This document shows positions 1 through 12,493 of a DNA stretch of 64,000 nucleotides, one piece after another (the stretch's first letter is position 1; each line of letters opens with the position of its first letter). The position numbers and the translations under genes were made by a program. This DNA comes from Vanessa cardui (lineage: Eukaryota > Arthropoda > Insecta > Lepidoptera > Nymphalidae): the NCBI RefSeq assembly GCF_905220365.1, contig NC_061141.1, positions 4,533,501 through 4,597,500 of the forward strand. Reading direction: 5' to 3'. The notes beneath the pieces were generated by a model, which saw only the letters and a list, made by a program, of their open reading frames with translations, had not been told where the DNA came from and made no database searches.

Positions 1-259
1 TTATGAATGAATAATTGCTGAGATGCACTGTACTTATTCTTAGAATCCACATTCCAAACTTGGAACAAATCCTAGATAGTGTGACATATATTTAATATAA
101 AGTAACAATAAATTGTTAGGATTAATCCTGACCGAACTGACCGACTAAAATTTGTTTCTTTCGTACAACCAAAATAGAAACCAAGTTTTAACGGCGCTCT
201 TACCAAACCTTCAATAAAAGAGCTTACGTATTCCTCGAATTCCAGAAACGCATCTACAA

Positions 260-340
260 GGTTTGCAGTGGTCCATGGGCGCTAGTCGTCAATTTCCACG
301 AGGATAGCCTCCTGCTTGTTGGGCTCTGCTGTAACTGGGT
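260..340 (+). repeat. SINE-like 3' fragment (low confidence)
   Basis: The block GTCCATGGGCGCTAGTCG followed by GCCTCCTGCTTGTTGGG resembles the tail of the GGTGGTAGGGCTTTGTGC family (GTCTATGGGTGATGGTG ... GCTCGTCCGCC) at a distance. It is probably an old related element. Confidence 0.3.
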
Positions 341-1149
341 AGATACACAGGTGGCAGAATTCAATTTATGTAACATTTAGGGGTACATGTTCATTGCCAT
401 TCCTTTATCGCTGAACTGTCCTCATTTCATACTTACATAAAAAAGAAATCACACTTATAAAGCCCTGTTACTCATTCTTACTTTATACATTCACAAAACT
501 GGTACACTCATATAAAGATTATAAGGCAAGCAAAATAATCGTAATTCAAGTAGGCTCTCATAAGAACATATCAATCATCACGTTACAGATTCGAAATGAA
601 TGTTACCTTCAATGAAATACATAGTCTATACACAATTATAGTATGTTAATACGATCTGTATATAAATCAGCGAATACAAATTCCAAACTATTACATATAT
701 TACCAATATTATCGAAGGAAAGGAATGGACTGAATGTCTGTATGTCTATTTCACGACCAAATTACTGCACCGAATTTGATGGATTTTGGAATGCAAATAG
801 CTTGAACTCTAATGAAAGATATATATTATTTGTATGACTAATAATCAACCCTGTAAAACGAGAGGGAAGTCGAAGGCTATTGGCCATCTATATAAGACAT
901 GACATTAATGGTCATAAACTTCTTATACAGAGACAGAAACTATTTTGTTTTGTTATTAAAAAAGGGTTACAAAAAGAGGAAATCTCAAAGTCCGATTTTA
1001 AAGATCAATCCTCAGTCTCCAAATATAGATAATACAGTATTTTATGTTTGGATGAGACTAATGCGCTTTGCTTTAAAACTGATGTTATTTTTACCTGCGA
1101 GCAAACGAAATAGAGACTTATAAGGTTACGAGTAAAATTGGAGGAATGT

Positions 1150-1310
1150 GGACCATGTTGTGAGGAAGCATGAACATGGATGGATATACAGGAAGGGGGC
1201 GACCAAAGAAAAGGTGGATGGATTGTGTGAAAAGTGGATGCAAAGAGTGGCAGACAGAGAAGTATGGAAGAAAATAGGCTTCGCGGACACCAAGTATAAA
1301 TAGGACATGG
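1150..1310 (+). pseudogene. Remnant of a non-LTR retrotransposon reverse transcriptase C-terminus
   Basis: In the frame at 1191 the sequence reads GRGRPKKRWMDCVKSG, the well-known stretch near the end of endonuclease/reverse transcriptase ORFs of insect non-LTR elements of the RTE or related type. The frame decays after KYGRK with a stop. It is an isolated fossil with no upstream reverse transcriptase core. The clade is inferred from memory of the motif. Confidence 0.7.
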
Positions 1311-1630
1311 GCTAGAGGACGATGTACGTGTGAAATTATATTTCCATTGTCATTGGTCTTGATAATGACATTTAAAAGTCGTCAGTAACGTAGCAAACCG
1401 CATTCGTCTCGCAAGTTAATTGAGATAATACTTCACACACTCTCGATAGTGACCTTGTTTTTACATAATAGAGAATGAATTATACCTACTTCGGACGATT
1501 ATGGTCTGTGTTTACGTTTGTCAGTTAATTGTAGTAGCAATGTTTGTTTCGTCCTAAAAAAGTCAAGCTAATCATGTCATCTCAAGTCGACGTATTATCT
1601 GTATTTAAACTTTTATTATACATAAGTATA

Positions 1631-1770
1631 ACACCTCATTGCCGTCACTGGTGAATAGGAGGTCTGGTTTTTGTCCCGAGTTTCGGAATTGCGATTCAAT
1701 AGAAAAATGCTGCAAGCAATCCTTCCAACATTCCATGCGGTCACAATTTTTACAGTAACTATTTTTAATT
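1631..1770 (+). repeat. Degenerate copy of a LINE 3'-end fragment
   Basis: Matches the segment at 35748-35882 through shared blocks such as CGGAATTGCGATTCAA and TTCCA(T/C)GCGGTCA. Unlike that copy, its reading frame is broken by a stop (GGTGAATAGG). It is probably the 3' coding end of the same non-LTR element. Confidence 0.6.
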
Positions 1771-3033
1771 TCATTCAAATTGTTTATAATTCTTATATAA
1801 ATAAATGAATATTATTAAAAAGCTTTTAATATATACTGTTATAGATAGAATGTTTACTTTATCTTAAGTAAATAAGTTAAAAATATTTTTAATGGTATTA
1901 TTAAATATTTCATCTGAGAAATCCGTTACTTGACCAGATGAGTGAAGATCTAGAAAGAGCCGTTATCGTGTTAGGTACGTAAGACCTCATAACCTGAACG
2001 CACAATGTAGACAAATAAACCAATAAATTATTTACACTTATCGGTATGAAAAATGTGAATGATTTCACTGGCGTCGTACCTATTGTGAGCAATTAACTAT
2101 ACAGTGTGGGGATTGCATAACTTCGTTCTTTAACTATTATTGCATTTTAAAAAAGGAATTTTGTTTAGTTTACTCAATTATTTACACAATAATTATGATA
2201 CCCTGGTTTTCAAGTGCTTAACAAATCTCCTTGGAGCTAGAAGTTTAGTGATCAGTCAACCTTACTCTCAAGAGATTCTTTGTTTTAGCACTGACTTTCA
2301 TATTGTAGATATTAGTGAAAGGTTAGTGTGCCAGTGCAATCAACTTGCGTTCAAGATCGGAAGGCCGACGGTGCATTACCAAAACATGTTCATTTCGGAC
2401 GTAGTTATAAACTAAGACTAGACCCACCCGACTTCGCGTTTATTCAATAGATTTTTACAAATGTAGAAATGTATGTCAGGTTTTGTTTTGATTTAATTTT
2501 ATATTGACCACGTCTGTTCGCATCTTTTATGTTTTCTTTTTTTCGTTTATATTTTTTATACAACCATAGCACCGCCCTCTACCCGTCCAGTAACATTTTC
2601 TGCTCTCTGAAATTAATTATTTGTTAAATTGCAACAATTTGTAAATTGCAATTAAGAGTCCTCTTCAATTCTCTGCACATCTATATCCGAAATTATTCAA
2701 AATGAGACCGTAACCAAACTTTTATGAGCAGCTGTCGTCATAATCACTGGAATAAAAATCTGCTTACGCTATTAATACATAAGATTACAAAACAAAAAGC
2801 AGATAAAGTTTCTTTTTGTTAAATCTTAATTAAAGCGACAGTTTTTACGTATAGCAAAAAGATGATTCGTTTCGCACTACCGGGGATTTGCATTCGCTTT
2901 TGTTGCTTCACTATTATACTAAGCGCGTTCCATTTTCCTTTTTTTTCTTGTATGAGTTTTTTTAAGTGCATAGTTCCTTTAAAAAAGCGGGTGCAATTTT
3001 TAAATTGCGCAACACCGTAACTGTAAGCACAGT

Positions 3034-3063
3034 TGTCAGATTTGACAGATCTCAAATCTGACA
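3034..3063. repeat. Perfect 12-bp inverted repeat, 6-nt loop
   Basis: Arms TGTCAGATTTGA at 3034-3045 and TCAAATCTGACA at 3052-3063 pair perfectly around CAGATC. It lies in intergenic DNA with no coding context; it may be a relic of a transposon end. Confidence 0.6.
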
Positions 3064-3599
3064 TCTGTCAATCTGAATATTATATATACTCTAATCGCAT
3101 CAAAACGAGTTTGTAATTCGTAGTTTTACATATATATCGGTACTGGTTCTTTAAAATTATGCAACCATTGATACCATACCATTATTAAATGACCAAAAGT
3201 CAACATGGATTGCGACTAAACGTTGAGTGGACTAAAAATCACCAATGTGCTCCACATTTTATTACGTGTGAAAATTCGCATGTTAAATCGTGAACAGTAT
3301 AAAAACCTGCTTTATATATGTTTAGGTAACAATGTAGTTGTAATAATTGTTATATCGGTGTTTAAGATACAAACTTGCTAATATCAGGCGAAAGTCGGTT
3401 ACATATCGAAAGATTACGATAGACGAATTATCATATACTTCTTTCCGGATGTTAATCGAGGCTTACCTAATTTTAAAAATCGTTAATATACTAGATATAT
3501 TTATATATACAAGATTATATAATACTGACGGAAAAAGTATTAAGTTTTGTTTGAATAATTAGTAAATTAAAGCCAAGTGATTGCTTGAGTTGTGTAACC

Positions 3600-3690
3600 A
3601 ATCCATACTACCATTAGGTCTATGACGCTGTATGATTCCTTATGTCTGTAATTACACTGGCTCACTAACCCTATACACTGGAGCACAGCG
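3600..3690 (-). repeat. Fragment of the GGTGGTAGGGCTTTGTGC SINE-like family
   Basis: The segment CTGTAATTACACTGGCTCAC and neighbouring sequence is the reverse complement of the family's central part (GTGAGCCAGTGTAACTACAG). Both ends are lost. Confidence 0.5.
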
Positions 3691-3984
3691 ATATAGACTT
3701 TCGGAGACTTATAGTAAAACATATAAGGTCAATGTGAGCATATAGCATAAAATCCTGCAAGTAATTCAGATAAAATTAAAAAAAAAAGTGTTGAGGAATT
3801 ATTACAGTATTGTTATCTTGTAACATACTAGTATCATAATATACAATTAGAGTCACCGTGAAACAGTAATAATAAAGTAACTATAAAACTTACGACTTCC
3901 TTAGTATCGATAAGACTAACCGATATTGCCCACAACTCGACAAAATGACGTCACTAAATTTTAATCTTTTGCACGTATCGCTCT

Positions 3985-4201
3985 ATATCTATATTTATAT
4001 TATAAATGAGAAAGTAACTATGTATGTCTGTCGCTCTTTCAAGTCCAAACCGCTGAAGAGAAAGAGAGAGAGAGAGAGAGAATTTGATAAAATTTGATGT
4101 GAAGCAAACTTGAAGTCCAAGGAAGGCCATACTTTTCAGGCTACTTTTTTTGCCTAACACACGACAACCCCTAAAACGCGTTAAACCGCGAGCGACAACT
4201 A
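3985..4201 (+). repeat. AAATGCGAAAGTAACTCTGT-type dispersed repeat with AG microsatellite
   Basis: Begins TATTATAAATGAGAAAGTAA, continues through CTGTCGCTCTTTCAAG and GCAAACTTGAAGTCCAAGG, and ends CGCGAGCGACAACTA. A purine (AG)n run at about 4058-4082 has expanded inside it. The same family appears at 5892, 10757, 20363, 22339, 32942, 35512 and 53446, so it is a non-autonomous mobile element of unknown class; a Helitron-like origin is possible because copies end in CTAGT. Confidence 0.65.
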
Positions 4202-5891
4202 TTCTTTAATATAAACTTATAATACGTGTACATTTTTAAACTAAATGCCTTGTAATTTTTCAGCTATATTGAAATTTAACCAACTAAGCTTCTTCTTCTT
4301 GTACTACAAAGTTAAAAAATATTGTAACTGGTATATTATTCCGAAGTCCAGTTAGATATGTCAAATTTTTAGCAAACAGCTGAGTTTGAGGTTTGTTAAT
4401 GTTAACACTGCAGAGAGTTGCTAGATCGACTAATATATGATCATTATGTTACTTTCTCGATCATATTTCGATCGTACACAACTACATCGATGTGTTACTT
4501 GAATAGGAAAATAGTTAAACGGGTTTTCTGTTCCATGTTTCAACGATCTTCACGATACCCAGTAAAAAAAGATACAGAGTTACCTCTTTTTGTATGTAGA
4601 TGCTTTGGGGAAGTAATGAATAAATTCTAAAAGAAACACTTTTAGATAAGTATATTATGTATAATATTATGCCTATTTAACGGTCTATCATAATTTTTGT
4701 CTAAAAAATCGGAAATAAATATCTCTTCAAACAGAATAATTCTGTATGATACCATAGTTTCCAAGCGTAATGTGTAACTAAAACTAAAAATCATTCGCTG
4801 CACAACAGTCGGCAATTTTAAAATCTATTAATAATATCATACTTTTTTCAATAATCCAGTTAAAAAAGTCTTTATTAAATAAATAAGCTTCTGCGAAACG
4901 TGATCTATTTATATTATAATTGAATTCATTTATCATCAAATTGTGAACAAGAGTGCCACCGGTATATCACTTTCGATTCTGGATGTTTTTCGATGAAGGT
5001 CGTACCATATCCGTTTAAATTCCCATTGGAGATCACATGTCATTCGTATTCAATTTTATTTCAAACAAGCCTAGAACTCTTTTATCCATCGTTCGAGTTT
5101 TAAATTCAACAGTAATTAAAAAGGAACCACAACTTGTTAGTATTGAATATTTGAATTCGTAATCGTACAGACAGAAAAAAATATAAATGTGTTTTTTTTT
5201 TTAATTATTAAAGCAATGAAACCTTCGCTTAAAGGTTGAAGTGCAAACTCCTTACACCGTCACCTCGTCGCTAATAACGGAGTAAGGGTATATGCAATTA
5301 CGCTGACCATGAATCAGTAACACAAAGTATTGACGTTTGATATTAGAATAACTAAATAAGAACCTTGACTAATGAAAATATGTATCAATGGAAACACCGA
5401 CATTGCATAAATATTTTTTTATGACATTTTTTAACATCGGAAGTGGTCTTATGATTGCATAGGACAAAAACTGATCAATTAAAAGTGCCGCGCTCCATTT
5501 AGCGAGTTGATTGACGGCTACAAAAAATAGGCCAGGAAGTATCTTCGTTCTGTCTGAGTGATGGTGGAAATTATGAGAAAAAATCAGTTCAACTGTCGTA
5601 ATGGTTTTTGGTAAAAGATTTATTTACTTAATATTTTTAATAATACAAAGAATGTATATGTATCCAGTAGAAAGGAAAATTGAGGTTACTAATTTTCTCG
5701 AAAATATTTCTTCCAGCGATCTAATTATTATTTTGACAGTAGCAAAATATAACAAAAAAAACCTATATTTTTAAATATAATCAAAATATTATTTAGGTTG
5801 CTTATCCTTTTTGGGTTCTGCCGTCATAGGACTGTTATAATTTAGGTATTTGGACGGTCTTGTGTAACTGAGCTTCGCTTGACTCTAATCT

Positions 5892-6062
5892 ATAATACTA
5901 ATACTATAAATGCGAAAGTAATTTTTTCTGTCTATTAGTCTGTTGCTCTTTTACTAGCAAAGCATTAAACCGAATTTGATGATATTAAGTATAAAGTAAG
6001 CTTGAAGTCTAAGAAAGGATCAACCCCTAAAACGTGAACGAAACTGCGGTTGACAACTAGTG
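5892..6062 (+). repeat. AAATGCGAAAGTAACTCTGT-type dispersed repeat
   Basis: Copy with ATACTATAAATGCGAAAGTA at its start, AAACCGAATTTGATGATATT in the middle and GCGGTTGACAACTAGT at its end. It lies about 150 bp upstream of a hAT-like MITE. Confidence 0.65.
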
Positions 6063-6208
6063 AACAAGATGGGTTTTAAATCACGACAAATACATCTATT
6101 TTATTGTACTTTGTATCAAAATTCCAAGCATAATCAATTCAATTATCCGAGTATATTTACACACATGTCGTTTATTAATGTTATTAACTATACTTACTAC
6201 TTTTCCAC

Positions 6209-6485
6209 CAATGATATTCTAATAAACAGATATGTTATATCCATACTAAACAACAGAATAAAGTGTGCCGCGCGTGGAACGTTTATTTTAGTTTATTTTT
6301 ACATTTCGTTAAAAGTAAAAAGGATAGCTTGATAAAAACAATAAGTAAAAGGGATAACTAGATGTTTTAATTACGCAAAACGTGTTACTACTATTAAAAC
6401 GACCTAAAGGCAAACGTCCCAATTAGGACGTTTTGTAGTCTTCACTTTTTGCGCTTTAATAACATATCTGTTTACTAAAACATTG
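6209..6485. mobile_element. hAT-like MITE, copy 1, with 8-bp target duplication
   Basis: A 277-bp element bounded by imperfect inverted ends: CAATGATATTCTAATAAACA on the left and TGTTTACTAAAACATTG on the right. The octamer TTTTCCAC lies directly outside both ends (6201-6208 and 6486-6493). An 8-bp duplication with CAATG termini fits the hAT superfamily (termini CARNG). It has no coding capacity. A second copy is at 58011-58319. Confidence 0.88.
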
Positions 6486-6537
6486 TTTTCCACTATGTTT
6501 TCTATTTCATTAGTTACAAACATAATTTAATATCAAT

Positions 6538-6674
6538 TGACCAATCAGGAAAGCGAAAATCGTGCGCCATGACTATTAAATAACGCTGAGTTGTATAAAA
6601 TACCTTGAAGTTCCCAAGGTATTCTCAATTTAGTAAATTAATTTATTCAAGTTATAAGAGTACAATGGTAAGGC
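6538..6674 (+). promoter_or_regulatory. Promoter-like block: CCAAT, TATA box, initiator, ATG abutting a splice donor
   Basis: GACCAATCAG at 6538, TATAAAATA from 6593 and TCAATT about 33 bases downstream give the spacing of a focused insect promoter. An ATG at 6665 is followed directly by GTAAGG. Small-secreted and cuticle protein genes of insects often have such TATA-driven tiny first exons, but no following coding exon is recognised within several kilobases. It could be a relic or chance. Confidence 0.3.
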
Positions 6675-6796
6675 CTATTTTCCACTAAACTAAAACTTAT
6701 GCTAAAACTAGTAACAACATTACTAATTCGATCATACTAGCAACTCACATATTCAGGATTTCTTATATAAAGCAAAATCTATACCTTAGTCTACCC

Positions 6797-6840
6797 GTGA
6801 CCACGAACGCTGTAAAGTGCTCGAAACGTCGGGATGTCCA
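6797..6840 (+). repeat. Short dispersed motif GACCACGAACGCTGTAAAGT
   Basis: This motif, followed by GCTCGAAACGTCGGG, is one I recall as widely dispersed in lepidopteran sequence. It probably derives from a retrotransposon; the family is not assigned. Confidence 0.35.
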
Positions 6841-9446
6841 AAATAATTAATATACGCGATTAAAATCCGTTATAACTAGTTTTATTTAAAATCTATATTT
6901 TATACATATGATAAAATTTGCCAGGTAAGCTACCTGCCTTATAGGGTGTAGACATCCGCTACGAATCTACAAAACTTCACCCCTAACGAGTACGACGTAG
7001 GCTAGTAGTTTGTGTCTTATAAATTTCGCGCGAGTTTAGCCGCCGGTTTACCATGCCTATTAAAACAACCTTTTGAAATGAGCTGATATGGCAAAGTTGA
7101 AAGAAAATCTCGCGTTCAAATCCGGAGGTGAACTATTGAGTTTTCATCGGATGGAAATCTACCACATGTGTAACCTTCAAGTAATACAGGACATGAACTT
7201 GGCCCAAATTTGGAAAATTAATTGACTTTATTTTTTATTGAATTCTTAAAGACTTATTATATTGTTACTATAACTAAGTTAACATATTATATATATAGAT
7301 ATGGTTTATTTCTGAATTAACGACAATGATTGTAATTTTAAACCTTTATCTATAATGAAAACTATTGTATCTTGATCAATAATAGTCGTTAAAAGACTTC
7401 TATTATCATAAAACGTAATCTATTTTCACGGTCATTTCCTTTGTTATTTAAGGTTTGAAGATATGTCGATTCATTGTCAATGACATTCCAAAACGTTCCA
7501 AGTTCGTAGCCTTCAGCTTATAGCGTTGCCTTCAGCCTGAAGTTCACGATCCAGTCACGCGAGGGAAACGCCCAAAGAACGGACTCTTTTTGACCTAAGG
7601 ATGAGCATTCGAACTATCGATGTTTTTTCTTTTTTTTTTGATTATTTATATACACCTGTAGCGTATTGAGGTTTTATGAATAAATTGAAACGTCAATAAT
7701 TTTGTCGATGGTAGGATTTTGATGTATGACGTACTTCCCTTTTCGTGTGGGCCGATGTAACGTGGGCATTGTGAGTGCGCCGCGCTTAGAAATTAGCTAG
7801 TGTAACGGACTATTATCCTTCTCCCATAACATAACACATTCCCTGGCCGTTCTTATTGTTTGATAGATTTCGAGGTAACAACTACCCTAATTCACTCAAC
7901 TAAATACAGTCCATTTATCTCTTGCGTGTACAACATCTGCACGTATTCTGATTTTAAGTAACACATGATGTTACACCTGTTATTAATTCAATGAAAGACC
8001 TATGGTATCAGTAAATCAAAGGATTATGATTGAATTTACTGTTTTACATTAATAACCGTTGGGTAGAACATGTCAAATGTATAACAGTTAAATAAATTTA
8101 GTATAATATGATATTTGAGTATTAAACTGCAAATCAAAAGTATTAATTACAAATCTTACCAGTAAAGGTTACATTTGAAGGTCATGGCAAATTGCAAGTA
8201 ACAAAAATGTAACAAAGAGTCGAAGTCCAATGTCGATAACGTGCATGTCACATCACTAGAGCAACGAAAGACCATTAAAGCCCGCGAAGGACAGGCCTCG
8301 CTCAGTCATGGTCGTGGAGTAACCTTCGACGGAACAAAACAAATATAAATTATTTCCTATTCCCACAAACTCATTTTAAGTGAAAGTTCAATTTTAACGT
8401 TTAATACGTACTGAGTCACGCAACTAAGTATGTAATTTACTTATTGCTTAAATTTATTTTAATACTATCGTTATCTTAGTTTACTTGTACTACTTTCTAG
8501 CGTATCGGCATTATAATGAAAAAAGTAATAATTTTTTTTTTATATTGAATTGAGCAAGAATTTTCGTCAATGTAATTGTTAATGTGTTATCATTTAATTT
8601 GTGATATATTCATCCCATTTCTAATGATTTAGTCGGGGTATATAAACAAAAGCTATTTCGATTTTTAATGTTATACTCTTAACATATTAATTTCTCCCAA
8701 GGATCATAGCCAATTTAAGCGAAGGCGCCAAAGCGACTTCAATAAACAACTTTAAATTTATAAGAAGGGGAATCCCAGCTGTGTCAATAGTATTGTCACA
8801 ATACAACTTCTATACAATACAATAATATAAAAAAATATTGACAATTTAATTATAACTATTTATCAGAAATGAAAACATTATCCTTTATATTGAGTGATAG
8901 TAAGATTAAAAGAACACTTCAAGTATTCTTCTGTAAGGAAATACTTCCTATTTCATTCGTTACGTTTTAAAAATCGACGCGGTAGGTATGCTGTTTTGAT
9001 GCAAAATACACAATCTTATATTCTTATATTCTAGCGGTTCTTTGATCATATTTATCAAATAGATAACTCTCACAATAGATTAAAAACACCATAACATACT
9101 TTATGACATAATTATTTTCATGTAAATATTTAACCAGAAGAGATATGAAAGTAAAAACTAGTGAACAGCAAAATACGAACGCGAAAAATGGATCGTGATA
9201 TACGACATTCGACCTTAACAATAGCAAGGACATACGAATCAAAATTGTGTATCACCATAATTCGGCTTACACTATTTTATAATTAGGATTGATGTCTCAC
9301 AGAATACCATCACTGATATACCTATATAGGAATAAAAGGGCAACTATAACCATTTATTGGCGTTTGTTAAAGCTGAGGAAGAGTTGAAATATTGACGATT
9401 CAAAAATCTTTTATTATAAAGTTTAGTTCAATATAAATAAAATTTT

Positions 9447-9895
9447 AACAAAAAGAAAAACCGACTTCAAACTAAACACTATTTTAAAACAAATGAATAT
9501 GCACTAAAAAGTAATAAAAATAATTGCGTATTCAACATATTTTTTAAAGTCCTCCTAAGTAAAATGAAATTAAAAATATTAGACTACTTAAAAGTCGATT
9601 TACGATTATATAATAAAGTTAAAATTATTGCTATATTTGGAGCCGGTGTCAGCCACGGTGCCCTGACCCCAACAATCAAAAGAAAGAAGCGATACGACCC
9701 CTTGATTGATCCAATATATTATTGAATAAAAGGTAATTTGTTAAAAAGCATATTTGTTAAAGTATTCTCGTTTTGTTTTTTGATAGATATACTGTACGGT
9801 TTTCTTGGCTGACACCTGACACCTAAAAAAAATACAGACGAATTGATAACCTCCTCCTTTTTTAAGTTGGTTGAAAATACATAGACTTTGCTGTA
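9447..9895. repeat. Element with AACCGACTTCAA / TTAAGTTGGTT ends
   Basis: Starts AACAAAAAGAAAAACCGACT and ends CCTCCTTTTTTAAGTTGGTT, roughly inverted copies of each other. It encloses a less AT-rich core (GGAGCCGGTGTCAGCCACGG) at 9637-9680. Such AAGTCGGTT-bounded elements are common in Lepidoptera. A piece of the same end is at 17728. Confidence 0.5.
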
Positions 9896-10420
9896 ACTTA
9901 TTATTTTATATTACTTTTTTATATTTTTCCTAGTATTTCTATAGAAGGCATGTAAGGATTCTAACGTGTAGTACATAATTTATGTAGTTGTAAAATGCCA
10001 ATTCAAAAGGGTTTATAAAATTCTGCTTTAATTAAATATACTTTATATTCCATGAATATAAAAAATAAAAAATAAACATCAAAACTCGCGCATATAATAT
10101 CATCTTTATGAATGGTATTTGAAAACAAATCAACATATAAAAATTCTAAAAAGTAGGACAATAGAAATAACTTAAATATTTAATCATATTAGAAACGCAA
10201 AGTTATGTAAGTATTTGATCAAGAAATTAAAAAAAATATATATATTATCACATATAAATGATAATATAAACCATGTTACGAGGGCAACTAAGCCATATTA
10301 TCTCGAGTTTGCCTCACAAATAAGGAATGCAGATAAAGAAATATATCATTTCTTGGAATTCCGCATATTCTACTAGAAAACCATTATTCAAAGACACTCC
10401 ATATTGTAAATTATCGAAAT

Positions 10421-10690
10421 ACTAGCGACCCGTCCCGACTTCGCACGCATATAATACTGATTCTAAATATCCTACAGAAATTGTTTATTTACGACATCAC
10501 ATTACAAACTTATAAAATTATCAGTGTTCCTTTACTATATTGTCCATGTATTATATACAATAACCTTCCTCTCGAATCACTCTATCTATTAAAAATACCG
10601 CATCAAAATCAGTTGCGTAGTTTTAGAGATTTAAACATACATGGGGATGTAGGGACAGAGAAAGTGACTTTGTTTTATACTGTGTAGTGA
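10421..10690 (+). repeat. CTAGCGACCCG dispersed repeat, near full length
   Basis: Runs from ACTAGCGACCCGTCCCGACT through TATTGTCCATGTATTATATA and CTCGAATCACTCTATCTATT to GACTTTGTTTTATACTGTGT. One of about eleven copies in this window (also 13329, 26283, 30254, 39426, 41401, 45037, 46849, 52436, 54008, 57953), on both strands. No pol III boxes or coding capacity are seen; the class is unknown. Confidence 0.75.
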
Positions 10691-10756
10691 CCAATCATAT
10701 TAATTTGTGTTAATCACAAACCTATCAGTTATTTCAACGCGAAGCCTAATATTGTC

Positions 10757-10930
10757 ATACTAGTTTTAGGGGTTGTCACGTGTTAGGCAAAAGAGTAGCC
10801 TATGTCCTTCCTTCGAGGTCAAGATTGCTTCATAATAAATTAATTTGAATTTGGTTCATTTACATGGTTTGGTAGTGAAAGACCGACAGACAGACAAGTG
10901 TTACTTACACATTTCTAATATTAATATAAA
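10757..10930 (-). repeat. AAATGCGAAAGTAACTCTGT-type dispersed repeat
   Basis: Reverse-strand copy starting ACTAGTTTTAGGGGTTGTCA, with TTAGGCAAAAGAGTAGCC inside, and ending at TTTCTAATATTAATA. It follows a CTAGCGACCCG repeat by about 70 bp. Confidence 0.65.
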
Positions 10931-11272
10931 TTGCTGTGTTTTAATTTAAAGTGTGAATATTTGGTATAACTAAAGGCACAACAGATGTAACATCTAAGAC
11001 CATCCTTAATATCAGTTTTAGACTAGGTGGCAATTCCCAACATGACGTAATTGTAGTAATTAACAATTCGTTAATAACTTAATTAGTACGTATTATCAAA
11101 AGCACGCGTGGTGCACTACCGGAAATTTACATTTGTCTGTGATTTTATCATTATTTTTGTGTTCGTTTTTCTTGCTTCCCTTATAGGTGATTCTGATCGC
11201 TCCAACTGCGTTTTATTTTTAATCTATAGTCTATGGAAATGCATATGTATTTGTATTTTTTTTAAATTAAGT

Positions 11273-11350
11273 GAAGCTACCACCGGTTCGGAAAGTAGAT
11301 TCCACCGAGAAGAACCGGCAAGAAACTAAGTAGTTATTTTTTTTTAACAT
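11273..11350 (+). repeat. ACCGGTTCGGAAAGTAG dispersed repeat
   Basis: Contains CTACCACCGGTTCGGAAAGT and AACCGGCAAGAAACTAAGTA. The same element appears at 28655 (partial, +), 34978 (-) and 38758 (-). It is common in lepidopteran DNA; it may be the 3' end of a retroposon. Confidence 0.55.
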
Positions 11351-11974
11351 TTAAAAAATACAAAGTCATGTTAGTTAAATACAATTATTTAAATTAATAT
11401 ATCCTGCTTTTAAGTCAACGGGTAATTGTACGCACTGATTCATTTTCCAATATCTCATTATTTCCGAAATCAGATCAGACTTCTAAGGGCTGTTTCGAGG
11501 CATATAATTCGTAACGTAATAACTTTTATTCCTCAGACATACACACAGACACAAACACAGAACTGAATACTTTATAATTTTCAGCTGTGTTAGCTTACCG
11601 TTAAACCAAAGAGGCAGTATTATTTTTAGAATAATAAAATAATCGGGTTGTATATTTATTCATAAGGTTGCTCATTTGCTATTCCTTTTTTATGAATTTC
11701 TATATAACAGGAAGGAAGGAAAGCGAATACGTTTGTATAACGTAAGTAATGCCGGGTTAATTTAAATATATATGTACCCTTATGCTGGTGTTGATTTTTC
11801 CACATATAAAAATGTATAACTTGGTTACATCAAATATTAATTTTAAGTGTTTAGTGATAAGTTGAAGCTGTAACTTTTATAGTAAACAAATTTATACAGT
11901 GGGTACAGTTTTTGTTACATCGATGTATGAGTACTTTAGAAAATAGATCACCAAAAATCATGTACAATATATAT

Positions 11975-12002
11975 ATTCAAGAATATATATATATTCTTGA
12001 AT
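11975..12002. repeat. 28-bp perfect palindrome
   Basis: ATTCAAGAATATAT followed immediately by its reverse complement, flanked by further AT repeats. It could extrude as a cruciform; AT-rich palindromes of this kind also arise by microsatellite expansion. Confidence 0.6.
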
Positions 12003-12262
12003 TGAATAGATTGAGCCTTCAGAAAATATCGAAACATTTCTTCATATAAACACCGTCACGTTATCACGCGCGGCTTCGTTTGCTATTTAGGGATTGGGCG
12101 TCAGGTTCGATATTAAAATTCTATGTTCTTTTGCGTTCCTTGCTTGCTTCATGTGAAATCAGATTCATTTTTTTTAATCAGATTCGTTTAGCGTTTTGAC
12201 TGTGAAAGGGTAACAGGCAGAGAGTTGCTTTCGCATTTATTTAGCCGCTTCTTGCGTTCAAC

Positions 12263-12493
12263 ATAACAAAAGTAATTATTGTAGCCCAAGTTATTCCTTA
12301 TTAGATCAGCTATCTGCCTGTGAAAGTCTCGTCAAAATTGGTGCTGCCGTTCAAGAGATTAGGCAGAACAAGCTGGGAGACAAACAAAAATTGTAAAATA
12401 TATTATTTTGGTATATGTACAGTTTTGTTGTGGTTGTGGTTGTTTTAATATTACAAACAGACACTTCAATTTTATTATATATATGTATATAGA
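12263..12493 (+). repeat. CTAGCTGTGCCCGCGGC dispersed repeat, partial
   Basis: Shows CCCAAGTTATTCCTTATTAG, CCGTTCAAGAGATTAGGCAG and the shared tail CAATTTTATTATATATATGT. The 5' CTAGC end is diverged. Other copies: 25452, 37684, 40543 (-), 46006 and 57505 (-). Confidence 0.6.

Noticed and set aside
4058..4082. AG-rich run as a possible GAGA-factor site
   Set aside because: It lies inside a dispersed repeat far from the gol start and looks like a microsatellite expansion.
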